Source: Flavobacterium crocinum (GTDB lineage Bacteria > Bacteroidota > Bacteroidia > Flavobacteriales > Flavobacteriaceae). Taken from it: DNA of 64,000 nt. The notes under the pieces were generated by a model. The model did no database searches. It was not told the origin of the DNA and worked only from the letters and a program-made list of their open reading frames with translations. Every line of letters begins with the position of its first letter. Position 1 is the stretch's first letter. The stretch is taken from NCBI RefSeq assembly GCF_003122385.1, contig NZ_CP029255.1:2790001-2854000 (forward strand). Reading direction: 5' to 3'. A program made the position numbers and the translations under genes. This document shows, in pieces, positions 16,693 to 25,243 of this stretch.

Positions 16693-19011
16693 TTAAAACT
16701 TAATTGTTAAGTTAGCTAAGATATTGGCTGGTGCCATTGAAGAACCCCAGAAATCCCAGTATTTTTCGTTTGTAATATTGTTGAATTTTAAACCTAATCT
16801 CCATGTTGGTTTTTCATAATATACAGTTGCATTATAAACAGTGTAAGAAGGCATATAAACCAAATTATTTGCTGTAAAGTAGTTTTTGTCGATATAGTTG
16901 GCACCTGCACCAATACCTAATCCTTTCAATTTATTTTGGAAAGTATAAGTCGTCCAGAAGTTTACTACATTTTCAGGAGAACTTGTTGCTTTTTTTCCTT
17001 CGATAGTAGAATCAGAAGCTCTTACGATACGGTTGTCATTATATGCATATCCACTTACAATGCTTAATCCGTTAAATGGAGTTGCCATTAATTCAAAATC
17101 TACTCCTTTGCTTACCTGTTTTCCATCCTGGATGGTATATCCGGCATCAACTCTTGTCGCATTATCAATAGTAATGTTGTAGTAACTAATAGAACCGCTT
17201 AATTTTTTGTTAGACGTTTCTGCTTTTAAACCTCCTTCATATTGTACCGCATAAATTGGATCCAAAACTAATAAGGTTTGATCGGGTTGTGTTACAGGCG
17301 CCATATTCTGGAAACCGTTCATATAATTTGCAAATACAGCAACCTGACTTTTTACAATTTCATATACTAATCCAAATTTTGGAGAAAGTGCTGTCTGGCT
17401 GTAACCTTCAACTGTTCCTACTTTGGCTCTTTCAAAATTATCCAGGCGCAAGCTTAACATTGCAGAGAACTTGTCTGTGAAATTCACCACATCACAAACA
17501 TAAGCGCTAATTGTTTTTTGGTCAGCAACAGGAGAAGTTGTCAGGTTAAGACCGGCATCAACTGCTTTTCTTCTGATAGGAGTAAAAGGAGTTGTAACAT
17601 CAATATTATCAAGTGTAAAAGTTGATCCGCCTGAGAAGTTTGAAGTATAAATTCTGTAGTTTGCACCGGCAAGGAATTTATGTTTGATGCTCCCTGTAGA
17701 AAACTGTCCGTTAATGTTTTCCTGAATATTAGTATAGTTATTAAAGATTGGTCCCCAAAGTCCAACTCTTCTGGCTACCTGTGTTGGAGAACTCCAGACA
17801 GCATAACTTTGGTAACTGCGCTCTACATCTTCACCTACAAAAGAAAATACAGTTGTAGATTTCCAGTTTTCAGATATTTGATATTCAGCTTGTCCAAAGA
17901 ATTTAGTAGCCGTTGATTTGGCATCATTATCATCATGGAACATAGATTTTTTGTAGTCGATTTGAAGTTGGCTTGGATTTGTTATTCCAGAATTTGCGTC
18001 ATAAGTATTATAAGTACGTCTGGTGTTGTTAACATTATAAAGCTCTGCATCGAAGTTAAAAGTAAGTTTGTCCGATGCTTTGTAAGTTAAGCTGGGAGCA
18101 AAAAGAAGCGTATTGTTGAAACCATAATCAAGGAAGCTTTTTTCTCTGTGAACTCCCATATTAATTCTGAATAAAACTGTTTTTTCCTGATTTAAAGGAG
18201 TGTTAACATCTACAGTTAATCGGTTTAAATTGTAGCTTCCTGTTGTGTAAGATACTTCAGCAGCAGGGGTTTCAAAAGGCTTTTTGGTAACAAGATTCAC
18301 AACACCTCCAAAAGAAGATACTGAAGAACCAAATAAAGTTCCGGAAGGACCTTTCAGGATTTCAATACGTTCTACGTTACCAAGATCAACAGAAGAACGT
18401 CCGGAAACGGTTTCCATTCCGTTACGTGCATTAACACCAATAGAGAATCCTCTGAAAATCATTCCAACTCCACCAGATGGATAACTGATTGATACAACTC
18501 CAGGTGCATTCATAACAGCACCTTTAATATCTACAGAAATCTGCTGCAGTAAAAGCTCTTTTTGAATTACACTATAAACCTGTGGGTTTTCAATATTGGT
18601 TAAAGGCATTCTGGCAACATAATCTGTTTTTTTAGATAGAATGCTTTTTTTACTGTTTACGACAACTTCTTTTAATTCTTTGTCAGAAACTTTTAATTGT
18701 AAATTAATAGTTGAGGTTTCGCTTTCTGTTACGATTACTTCGCTTTCTGAAGTCTCATAACCAGTTAAAGAAACTTGTAAAGTATAAGTGTTTGGTTTTA
18801 CTCTGTTGAATTCGAAATTTCCATTTTCATCAGAAACAGTCCAGTATTTTGAGTTTTTTAAAATCACATTAACTCCAGCTGCTAATTCGCCGTCTGAAGT
18901 GGTAATGGTTCCTTTAATTTTTCCATTTTGTTGGGCAGATACGATTAAGAACGAAAAGACAAAACTAATTGTTAAGAGAAAACGTAACGTTTTCGGATTA
19001 AAATATTTCAT
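16693..19011 (-). CDS. TonB-dependent siderophore receptor with carboxypeptidase-like N-domain, 772 aa
   Basis: The layout matches the 12928-15357 receptor and the N-domains are clearly paralogous (GKIKGTITTSDGELAAGVN; ENGNFEFNRVKPNTYTLQVS). Order: signal peptide ending IVSAQ, CarboxypepD_reg-like domain (about 30-112), plug with MRGFSIGVNARNG-type features and ILKGPSGTLFGSSVSSFGG, then a barrel ending ILANLTIKF. The plug motif points to siderophores. A perfect promoter with a Fur-like palindrome on the transcription start makes iron repression likely. It heads the - strand iron cluster, transcribed toward the PepSY gene but with a strong hairpin after it. Confidence 0.93.
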   Translation of the reverse strand: MKYFNPKTLRFLLTISFVFSFLIVSAQQNGKIKGTITTSDGELAAGVNVILKNSKYWTVSDENGNFEFNRVKPNTYTLQVSLTGYETSESEVIVTESETSTINLQLKVSDKELKEVVVNSKKSILSKKTDYVARMPLTNIENPQVYSVIQKELLLQQISVDIKGAVMNAPGVVSISYPSGGVGMIFRGFSIGVNARNGMETVSGRSSVDLGNVERIEILKGPSGTLFGSSVSSFGGVVNLVTKKPFETPAAEVSYTTGSYNLNRLTVDVNTPLNQEKTVLFRINMGVHREKSFLDYGFNNTLLFAPSLTYKASDKLTFNFDAELYNVNNTRRTYNTYDANSGITNPSQLQIDYKKSMFHDDNDAKSTATKFFGQAEYQISENWKSTTVFSFVGEDVERSYQSYAVWSSPTQVARRVGLWGPIFNNYTNIQENINGQFSTGSIKHKFLAGANYRIYTSNFSGGSTFTLDNIDVTTPFTPIRRKAVDAGLNLTTSPVADQKTISAYVCDVVNFTDKFSAMLSLRLDNFERAKVGTVEGYSQTALSPKFGLVYEIVKSQVAVFANYMNGFQNMAPVTQPDQTLLVLDPIYAVQYEGGLKAETSNKKLSGSISYYNITIDNATRVDAGYTIQDGKQVSKGVDFELMATPFNGLSIVSGYAYNDNRIVRASDSTIEGKKATSSPENVVNFWTTYTFQNKLKGLGIGAGANYIDKNYFTANNLVYMPSYTVYNATVYYEKPTWRLGLKFNNITNEKYWDFWGSSMAPANILANLTIKF

Positions 19012-19040
19012 TGGTTGTATATTGGTTTATAAATACATTT

Positions 19041-19096
19041 TTATTTAGAACAAATAAAAACAATGCAAATGTATAGATTATATTTTCTTTGACAAA
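19041..19096 (-). promoter_or_regulatory. Promoter and Fur-like site of receptor gene 3
   Basis: On the - strand TTTG, a 19-base spacer and TACATTTG (19073-19066) form an exact consensus promoter. TTATTTAGAACAAATAA (19041-19057) follows about 8 bases on, over the expected transcription start, and is identical over 17 bases to the receptor 2 site. Confidence 0.72.
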
Positions 19097-19236
19097 TATT
19101 ATTTTTAAGGATTTACTAAGCATTTGTTAAGAATATTTTAAGAAAAGAAAGAATAATCTTTAGGTTTTAATTGAAAAAGAAATTCAAGTTTATGTGAAAA
19201 AAGAAAAAAGTAGAATGCTTCCCCTAAAAAAAGCCT

Positions 19237-19244
19237 TAATTTTG
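19237..19244 (+). promoter_or_regulatory. -7 element for the MFS gene
   Basis: TAATTTTG followed by C matches TAnnTTTG, 19 bases before the start codon. No TTG at the expected distance upstream was found. Confidence 0.5.
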
Positions 19245-19263
19245 CAGTCAGAAAAACAATTTC

Positions 19264-20424
19264 ATGATTTTATCTTTCTTTAAAAAAATTCAAAATACTC
19301 CGAGAGGATATCGTATTGCCAATACAGTCTTTTTCTTTCTTTCAGGTTTTGGATATTCTTCGTGGGTTTCACGAATTCCACATATACAGGCTCAATTGCA
19401 TTTATCTGAAGCTCAATTTGGAGCTGTTTTGTTTGCCTTTCCGATTGGATTAATGTTGACAATGCCTTTTACAGGAAAACTTTTAAACAAATACAGCAGT
19501 CGTTACATAATGCTTTTGGGAGCAATTATGTTCAATATTGTATTGTCTCTGCCCGGATTGGTGGCCTTTGTCTGGCAATTGGTTATTGTGCTTTTAATTT
19601 TTGGTGCCTCTCGTAATATTTTCAATTTATCGATTAATGCGCAGTCTTTAGAGGTTCAGAAATTATATCCAAAATCTATTATTACCCGTTTTCATGCGGT
19701 TTGGAGTATTGCCGTTTTTTCAGGTGCAGGCTTAGGTTATGTAATGGTGACACAAAAAATTGCGCCCTCGCATCATTTGTTGGGAGTGAGTGTTTTTATG
19801 CTGGCACTTACTGCTTGTTTTTATCCGATGAGTATTCATAATGAGCCGGTTCCGGTTAAGAAGAAATTTTTCTCAATGCCGGAAAAAAATCTGGTAAAGT
19901 TCGCCTTGATTTGTTTTGTTTCTATGGCATGCGAAAACACAATGTACGACTGGAGCGGAATTTACTTTGAAAACATCCTAAAAGCTTCTCCAAAATTAAC
20001 AAGTGCGGCCTTTGTATTTTTCGCATCAGCAGTTACGTTGGGACGTATATTTGGAGATTATGGTGTAATGAAATTTGGAACTAAAAAAATCCTGCTTTAT
20101 AGTGGAATCCTGATTACAATAGGTTTCGGAATCTGTTTTATTCTGCCTTATGCTTATCCAACTATTTTTGGCTATGTTTTAATCGGATTTGGAGTTTCTT
20201 GTGTGGTTCCATTAGTGTTTAGTATTGCGGGTAGATCTTCAAAATTAAGTAGTGGTTCAGCCTTGACTTCTATTTCTACAATTGGTTATTTAGGGTTTTT
20301 ACTAGTTCCGCCAATGGTAGGCTTTATCTCCGAATATCTGAGTATGAAATGGGCATTTTTAATTATGGCGCTTCTAGGTACGCTTATGATTTTTATGGTG
20401 AATAAGATTGGGGAGAATGAATAA
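19264..20424 (+). CDS. Major facilitator superfamily transporter, 386 aa
   Basis: This is a twelve-helix inner-membrane transporter. The N-terminus YRIANTVFFFLSGFGYSSWVSRIPHIQAQL and FAFPIGLMLTMPFTGKLLNKYSSR (the loop 2-3 motif A position) are typical of the DHA/sugar-like MFS group annotated in many genomes as YbjJ- or fucose-permease-like; the substrate cannot be inferred. Length is normal. It is transcribed away from the iron receptors from its own promoter, so participation in siderophore export is possible by position only. Downstream sequence to 20583 contains degenerate CTAAG-type words but no clear terminator. Confidence 0.88.
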   Translation: MILSFFKKIQNTPRGYRIANTVFFFLSGFGYSSWVSRIPHIQAQLHLSEAQFGAVLFAFPIGLMLTMPFTGKLLNKYSSRYIMLLGAIMFNIVLSLPGLVAFVWQLVIVLLIFGASRNIFNLSINAQSLEVQKLYPKSIITRFHAVWSIAVFSGAGLGYVMVTQKIAPSHHLLGVSVFMLALTACFYPMSIHNEPVPVKKKFFSMPEKNLVKFALICFVSMACENTMYDWSGIYFENILKASPKLTSAAFVFFASAVTLGRIFGDYGVMKFGTKKILLYSGILITIGFGICFILPYAYPTIFGYVLIGFGVSCVVPLVFSIAGRSSKLSSGSALTSISTIGYLGFLLVPPMVGFISEYLSMKWAFLIMALLGTLMIFMVNKIGENE

Positions 20425-20583
20425 GAAAGTTGCTAAGTTTTTTGCCGCTAAGACACTAAGGCACAGAGTTTTTTTGTAAAAAAAGCTTAAGATGAAAGCT
20501 CTAGAAATTTCTTTAGGGACGAATTTTTGCAAGTTCCAGGTAGTTTTTGGATAATTTATTGATTAAACATGCAATGAGGCAAA

Positions 20584-20672
20584 AGTTCCGTAGGAACGAA
20601 AAAGATATTGTAGCAACGGATTTTAATCCGTTGGAGACCAATAATGAAGATCCGTAAAGTTCCGTAGGAACG
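20584..20672. repeat. Dispersed palindromes flanking the DUF6265 pair
   Basis: Two copies of AGTTCCGTAGGAACG (20584-20598, 20658-20672) flank TAGCAACGGATTTTAATCCGTTGG, whose CAACGGATT/AATCCGTTG halves form a hairpin. The same two palindromes occur at about 21890-21955, so they bracket the DUF6265 gene and the tandem repeats. Confidence 0.65.
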
Positions 20673-20702
20673 ATTCATGTTAATCTTTTGTTTGTATTAG
20701 AA

Positions 20703-21206
20703 TCATCGCTTTTTCATTACAAATCTTTCAGTATTTGGCTTACCTTTTTTCAAACCGGAAATTTCTGCGATTAATGAATCTTTTGCTACTAAATTGTAAA
20801 TGATTTTGTTTGGATAATCGTGTTTTGGATTTTCAAAAACAATTTGATTATCTGTTGCTGAGGTCATTTCGAAACTTACAGGTAATTCCTGATTTTGTCC
20901 CGGAACGGTTACGATATAAGATAGTTTTCCGTTTGTTTCTTCAAGACGAACGTGTTCTCCAAAAACCGTATCTTTTTCTTCCCCTACAACAAAATAGGAT
21001 TCTCCAAGATAAACCGAATCATTTTCTTTTTTCCAGCGTTCCGTAAGTTCGCCTTCCGGTGATTTATTTCCCCATTCGCCAATAAACCATTCTGCTTTGG
21101 CAAGATTTGGATATGTTTTTACTGGAGCTTCTGTTTTAATTTCTTTTTTACAAGAGAATAAAACTGTAAATGCTAGAATTACTGGAAATAAAGCTGCTTT
21201 TTTCAT
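20703..21206 (-). CDS. DUF6265-type lipoprotein (copy 1), 167 aa
   Basis: The signal peptide ends FTVLFSC, with the lipidated Cys at about residue 19 followed by KKEIKTE. The mature domain has the DUF6265 pattern: AEWFIGEWGNKSPEGELTERW at the start, ESYFVVGEEKDTVFGEHVRLEE, a central VPGQNQELPVSFEM, then IVFENPKHDYPNKIIYN and a final GKPNTERFVMKK. This is a small lipocalin-like beta barrel of unknown function. A paralogue with the same segments lies at 21968-22444 on the same strand, and the two are separated by the 86/87-bp tandem repeats. Single-gene expression is likely. Confidence 0.85.
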   Translation of the reverse strand: MKKAALFPVILAFTVLFSCKKEIKTEAPVKTYPNLAKAEWFIGEWGNKSPEGELTERWKKENDSVYLGESYFVVGEEKDTVFGEHVRLEETNGKLSYIVTVPGQNQELPVSFEMTSATDNQIVFENPKHDYPNKIIYNLVAKDSLIAEISGLKKGKPNTERFVMKKR

Positions 21207-21376
21207 GATTTATATATAAAACATTCATTCAATTCAAATTTAGGATAAATCTTTGGTTTTTAGTTTTTTGAATTGTTTTATAATGAATAAAACAAATTAT
21301 TTGCGTTCTTAATCTATGCCATATATTGATCGAACCTACGGCTCTTCTGAAAAAACAACTTTCCAAATTAACTGGA

Positions 21377-21895
21377 CTGAAGTCCAGCCCTACAAAATTA
21401 GTAGAACCTATGGTTCTTTTTTCAAGATTTAGAATTCCGCAGGAATAAATTTTTTTGTAGCAACTGAAGTCCAGCCTTACAAAATTAGTAGAACCTATGG
21501 TTCTTTTTTCAAGATTTAGAATTCCGCAGGAATAAATTTTTTTGTAGCAACTGAAGTGCAGCCCTACAAAATTGGTAGAACCTAAGGTTCTTTTTTCAAG
21601 ATTTAGAATTCCGTAGGAATAAATTATTTTGTAGCAACTGAAGTGCAGCCCTACAAAATTGGTAGAACCTAAGGTTCTTTTTCAAGATTTAGAATTCCGT
21701 AGGAATAATTTTTTTTGTAGCAACTGAAGTCCGGCCTTACAAAATTGGTAGAACCTATGGTTCTTTTTCAAGATTTAAAATTCCGTAGGAATAAATTATT
21801 TTGTAGCGACTGAAGTGCAGCCCTACGAAATTGGTAGAACCTATGGTTCTTTTTTCAAGATTTAGAATTCCGTAGGAATAAATTATTTTGTAGCA
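21377..21895. repeat. Six tandem repeats of 86/87 bp
   Basis: Units begin at CTGAAGT: 21377, 21464, 21551, 21638, 21724 and 21810. Each holds three short palindromes: AGAACCTATGGTTCT, ATTCCGTAGGAAT (or GCAGG) and a GTAG...CTAC stem around CAACTGAAGTGCAGCC. Units differ by a few substitutions that often keep the stems (for example CCTATGG to CCTAAGG). 21300-21376 before the array has a degraded unit; 21890-21955 after it has the ATCCGTTG and GGAACGG palindromes. No ORF is convincing across it. Confidence 0.9.
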
Positions 21896-21967
21896 ACGGA
21901 TTTTAATCCGTTGAAGAATAGATCTACGGAGAATGAAAAGTTCCGTAGGAACGGCACATTTATATAA

Positions 21968-22444
21968 CTACTTCTTCGTCATCACAAACTTCTCAGAACT
22001 CGGTTTTCCATTCAAATTCCCGTAAATTTCAGCTGTCAAACTATTATTAGCTCCTTTTGTATAAGTAATTTTTTGAGGATAATCGTGTTTCGCGTTTTCA
22101 AAAACCAATTGTTTATCCGATTCAGCTGTAGCAGGGAAGAAAACAGGTTTATCGTCATTTTGTCCTCTTACGGTTGCTTTATAAGTTAAAGTTTCTCCAA
22201 GTTGAGCCAAAATAATAGTTTCAAAATGAAGCGTATCTTTTCCTTTTATAAAATAAGAAGAAGCACTGAAAGTACTGTCATTTAGTTTTTGCCAGTTTTC
22301 GCTTAAAACACCTTCGGGAGTAGTATTTTCCCAATTTCCGATTAACCAGTCGGCTAGTTTGATTTTATCTTTTTCTACAGATTCTTTTTTCTGGCAGGAA
22401 GCGAAAGCAATTATAAGTGTAATAAGAGTAATTTTCTGAAACAT
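21968..22444 (-). CDS. DUF6265-type lipoprotein (copy 2), 158 aa
   Basis: This is a paralogue of the 20703-21206 gene. It has signal peptide MFQKITLITLIIAFASC, then KLADWLIGNWENTTPEGVLSENW, SYFIKGKDTLHFE, a central VRGQNDDKPVFF, VFENAKHDYPQKITY and a closing GKPSSEKFVMTKK. The two proteins share the order and spacing of all these segments, but are diverged enough that the duplication is not recent. The function of DUF6265 is not known; lipid anchoring and barrel-like structure are inferred. It ends about 12 bases from the last palindrome of the repeat region. Confidence 0.85.
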   Translation of the reverse strand: MFQKITLITLIIAFASCQKKESVEKDKIKLADWLIGNWENTTPEGVLSENWQKLNDSTFSASSYFIKGKDTLHFETIILAQLGETLTYKATVRGQNDDKPVFFPATAESDKQLVFENAKHDYPQKITYTKGANNSLTAEIYGNLNGKPSSEKFVMTKK

Positions 22445-22488
22445 ATTTTATACGGTTTTGATTGTACTAATGTATGAAAAAAATGTTT

Positions 22489-22700
22489 GCCACAAATTAC
22501 ACGAATTTCCACAAATTTTTCTTTGAAAATTGGAATGATATTTTTGCCACAGATAAAGATTAAAATGATTTTATTTCACGCAGATTTTGCAGATGTAAGC
22601 AGATATTCGCAGATTTATATAATTTAAATCCAAATTTAATCTGCCAGAATCTGCAAAATCTGCTTGAAATAAATTTGTGGAAATTCGTGTAATTTGTGGC
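22489..22700. repeat. 212-bp element with 30-bp perfect terminal inverted repeats
   Basis: GCCACAAATTACACGAATTT... (22489-22518) is repeated exactly in inverse at 22671-22700. A nested inverted pair follows: TTATTTCACGCAGATTTTGC (from 22571) against 22649-22672 with one mismatch. There is no ORF inside. It is either a miniature inverted-repeat element or a long RNA hairpin between two - strand genes. Confidence 0.8.
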
Positions 22701-22708
22701 TAAATAAC

Positions 22709-25015
22709 TTAAACACTTTCTTGTAAAATAGAATACACCAATTCCTTAGTAGGTTTTTGATCCTGTAGTTTGGCTCTTACTTCATCAAAAGTAACTTTAA
22801 AATCACAACCTGATTTATATTCAGAACAGCCGTAAGCAGTTTTTCCTTTTAAGATAGTTCCTTTTTTACATTTAGGACAGGTTAAAGAATCTGATGTTTC
22901 TTCTTTTGCAGTCGTTTTAGTAACTGTTTTTTTCGGTTCTAATTTGAGTTTGTAATTTTCCTCAAAACGAATCAGGCCTTCAACTGTTCCGGCTTCAGTT
23001 TTAAAGCCTTTTATATTGACTGTTGAACCTTTTTGAAGTAATCGTAAATACTGAGGTTCTGTAATTTTTTTATCATGAAAAACATAAGGAAGTACAAAGT
23101 CACAACCCGATTTATATTCACTACATCCAAAAGCCGATTTTCCTTTTATAAAGTTTCCTTTCTGGCATTTCGGACAGGTTTCAGCCAAAATTCCTGAAGT
23201 TTTCTTTTTCTCTGCTTTAACAACAGGTTTCTGAATTGATGCTGCGTAAGAGATATTCGCGCGGGTAGTCTCACTTCGGACTTCGTAAACCAAAGCTTCA
23301 ACCATTTTTTTCATGTTTCGAATAAAAGCAGAAGCTGTGTAAGTACCTTTTTCAATGTCTTTCAGTTGTTTTTCCCAGGATCCCGTAAGTTCTGCCGATT
23401 TAATCAATTCATTTTGAATCGTATCAATTAGCTGAATTCCGGCTATAGTGGGTAAAATCTGTTTTTTATTACGAACAATATACTGGCGCTTAAAAAGGGT
23501 TTCGATAATATTAGCGCGAGTTGAAGGACGACCGATTCCGTTTTCTTTCATCAATTCGCGTAAATCTTCGTCATCAACTTGTTTTCCTGCCGTTTCCATT
23601 GCTCTAAGCAAAGTCGCTTCGGTATAATAATTAGGTGGTTTGGTTTCTTTTTGAAGGAAAGAAGGTTCATGCGGGCCTCTTTCGCCCACGGTAAAACTCG
23701 GCAGTAAATCAGGTTCTTTTTCTTTCGCATTCGGATCTTCAAAAACAACACGGAAACCTTTTTTCAGAATTTCTTTTCCTGTGGCTTTAAAGGTCACATC
23801 GGCTGCTTTTCCAATAACTGTTGTGTTGGCAACAAGACAATCATCATAAAAAACGGCAAGAAAGCGTTTTACAATAATATCATAAACCTGCTGCTGATTA
23901 TGAGGCAGATTAATTTCGATTCCCGTTGGAATAATAGCGTGGTGATCGGTTACTTTTTTATCATTGAAAACCTTTGGCGATTTTTTGATTTTTTTTCCTA
24001 AAAGTGGTCCGGTCAAATGACTGTAATTCGTCAGTTTTTGCAGAATTCCGGGTACTTTTGGGTAAATATCTCCCGGTAAAAAAGTCGTATCAACTCTCGG
24101 ATAAGTAATCGCTTTCTGCTCGTATAAAGTCTGGGCAATTTTAAGTGTTTCTTCTGCCGAAAATCCGAATTTCTGATTGCAATAAACTTGTAATCCTGTT
24201 AAATCAAAGAGTTTTGGAGCATATTCGTTTCCGTTCTTTTTATCGACTGAAACTATTTCAAAATCACTTTCTTTGACTTTTTCAGCTAGAATTTCTCCGT
24301 CTTCTTTTTTCAGAAAACGACCTTCTTCATAACTGAAAAGTGTTTCTCTGTATAAAGTCTGCAATTCCCAATACGGTTGAGGTTTAAAGTTTTCGATTTC
24401 TTTAAATCGTTCTACAACCATTGCCAATGTTGGTGTCTGTACACGTCCAATTGACAAAACCTGTTTGTAACCGCCATGTTTTACGGTATACAAACGCGTT
24501 GCATTCATTCCTAAAAGCCAGTCGCCAATCGCTCTTGAAAATCCGGCGTAGAATAAATTATCGTAATTTTCAGAAGGTTTCAGGTTGTCAAAACCTTCTT
24601 TAATAGCTTCTGTTGTAAGTGACGAAATCCATAGACGTTTGATTTCGCCTTTGTAATGCGCTTCGTTCATTACCCAACGCTGGATTAATTCTCCTTCTTG
24701 TCCGGCATCCCCACAGTTGATGACCAATTCGGCTTTTTCGAAAAGGGTTTTTATAATTTTAAACTGTTTCTGGATTCCCGAATTCTGAACCACTTTGGTT
24801 TCGAATTTTTCAGGAAGCATGGGTAGATTGTTCAAATCCCAGCTTTTCCAGTGCGGTTTGTAATCGTTGGGTTCTTTTAAGGTACATAAATGCCCGAAAG
24901 TGTAAGTCACGGCATAACCGTTGCCTTCGTAATATCCGTCGTGTTTGGTATTGGCGCCCAAAACGGATGCAATTTCACGTGCTACACTTGGTTTCTCAGC
25001 AATACAGACCTTCAT
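22709..25015 (-). CDS. topB: Type IA DNA topoisomerase (topoisomerase III)
   Basis: The enzyme relaxes and decatenates DNA through a single-strand break. The 768 residues show the Toprim domain at the N-terminus (MKVCIAEKPSVAREIASVLG, with acidic GDAGQEGELI at about 102), the active-site region ITYPRVDTTFLPGDIY with the catalytic Tyr near residue 305, the HHAIIPTG segment, and GIGRPSTRANIIETLFKRQYI. The C-terminus carries two zinc-ribbon-like repeats, each with CPKC then GCSEYKSGCDF (about 620-650 and 710-740), as in Bacteroidota TopB. Start and length are normal. The stop lies 9 bases after the inverted-repeat element. Confidence 0.95.
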   Translation of the reverse strand: MKVCIAEKPSVAREIASVLGANTKHDGYYEGNGYAVTYTFGHLCTLKEPNDYKPHWKSWDLNNLPMLPEKFETKVVQNSGIQKQFKIIKTLFEKAELVINCGDAGQEGELIQRWVMNEAHYKGEIKRLWISSLTTEAIKEGFDNLKPSENYDNLFYAGFSRAIGDWLLGMNATRLYTVKHGGYKQVLSIGRVQTPTLAMVVERFKEIENFKPQPYWELQTLYRETLFSYEEGRFLKKEDGEILAEKVKESDFEIVSVDKKNGNEYAPKLFDLTGLQVYCNQKFGFSAEETLKIAQTLYEQKAITYPRVDTTFLPGDIYPKVPGILQKLTNYSHLTGPLLGKKIKKSPKVFNDKKVTDHHAIIPTGIEINLPHNQQQVYDIIVKRFLAVFYDDCLVANTTVIGKAADVTFKATGKEILKKGFRVVFEDPNAKEKEPDLLPSFTVGERGPHEPSFLQKETKPPNYYTEATLLRAMETAGKQVDDEDLRELMKENGIGRPSTRANIIETLFKRQYIVRNKKQILPTIAGIQLIDTIQNELIKSAELTGSWEKQLKDIEKGTYTASAFIRNMKKMVEALVYEVRSETTRANISYAASIQKPVVKAEKKKTSGILAETCPKCQKGNFIKGKSAFGCSEYKSGCDFVLPYVFHDKKITEPQYLRLLQKGSTVNIKGFKTEAGTVEGLIRFEENYKLKLEPKKTVTKTTAKEETSDSLTCPKCKKGTILKGKTAYGCSEYKSGCDFKVTFDEVRAKLQDQKPTKELVYSILQESV

Positions 25016-25243
25016 TTTTTCCTTTTCTTATTCGTGGAGCGAAGTTAGGATTTTTATAAGAAAGTTGCTAAGATTTTAAGGCACTAAGATGCTAAGTTTT
25101 TTCATTTCTTAGTAAAATTAGGTTTCTAAGGAGTTGTTTAGTTTTAATTTATAGAGCAACAAAAAAACATAAGATAATTGCTTCAAAATATTGAATTTTA
25201 AAACATTAAAATAATTATATTCGTTTAACCAAAAACGATTGCG

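Noticed and set aside
21377..21895. Possible CRISPR array
   Set aside because: The period is constant at 86-87 bp and the whole unit repeats; there are no unique spacers and no cas genes.
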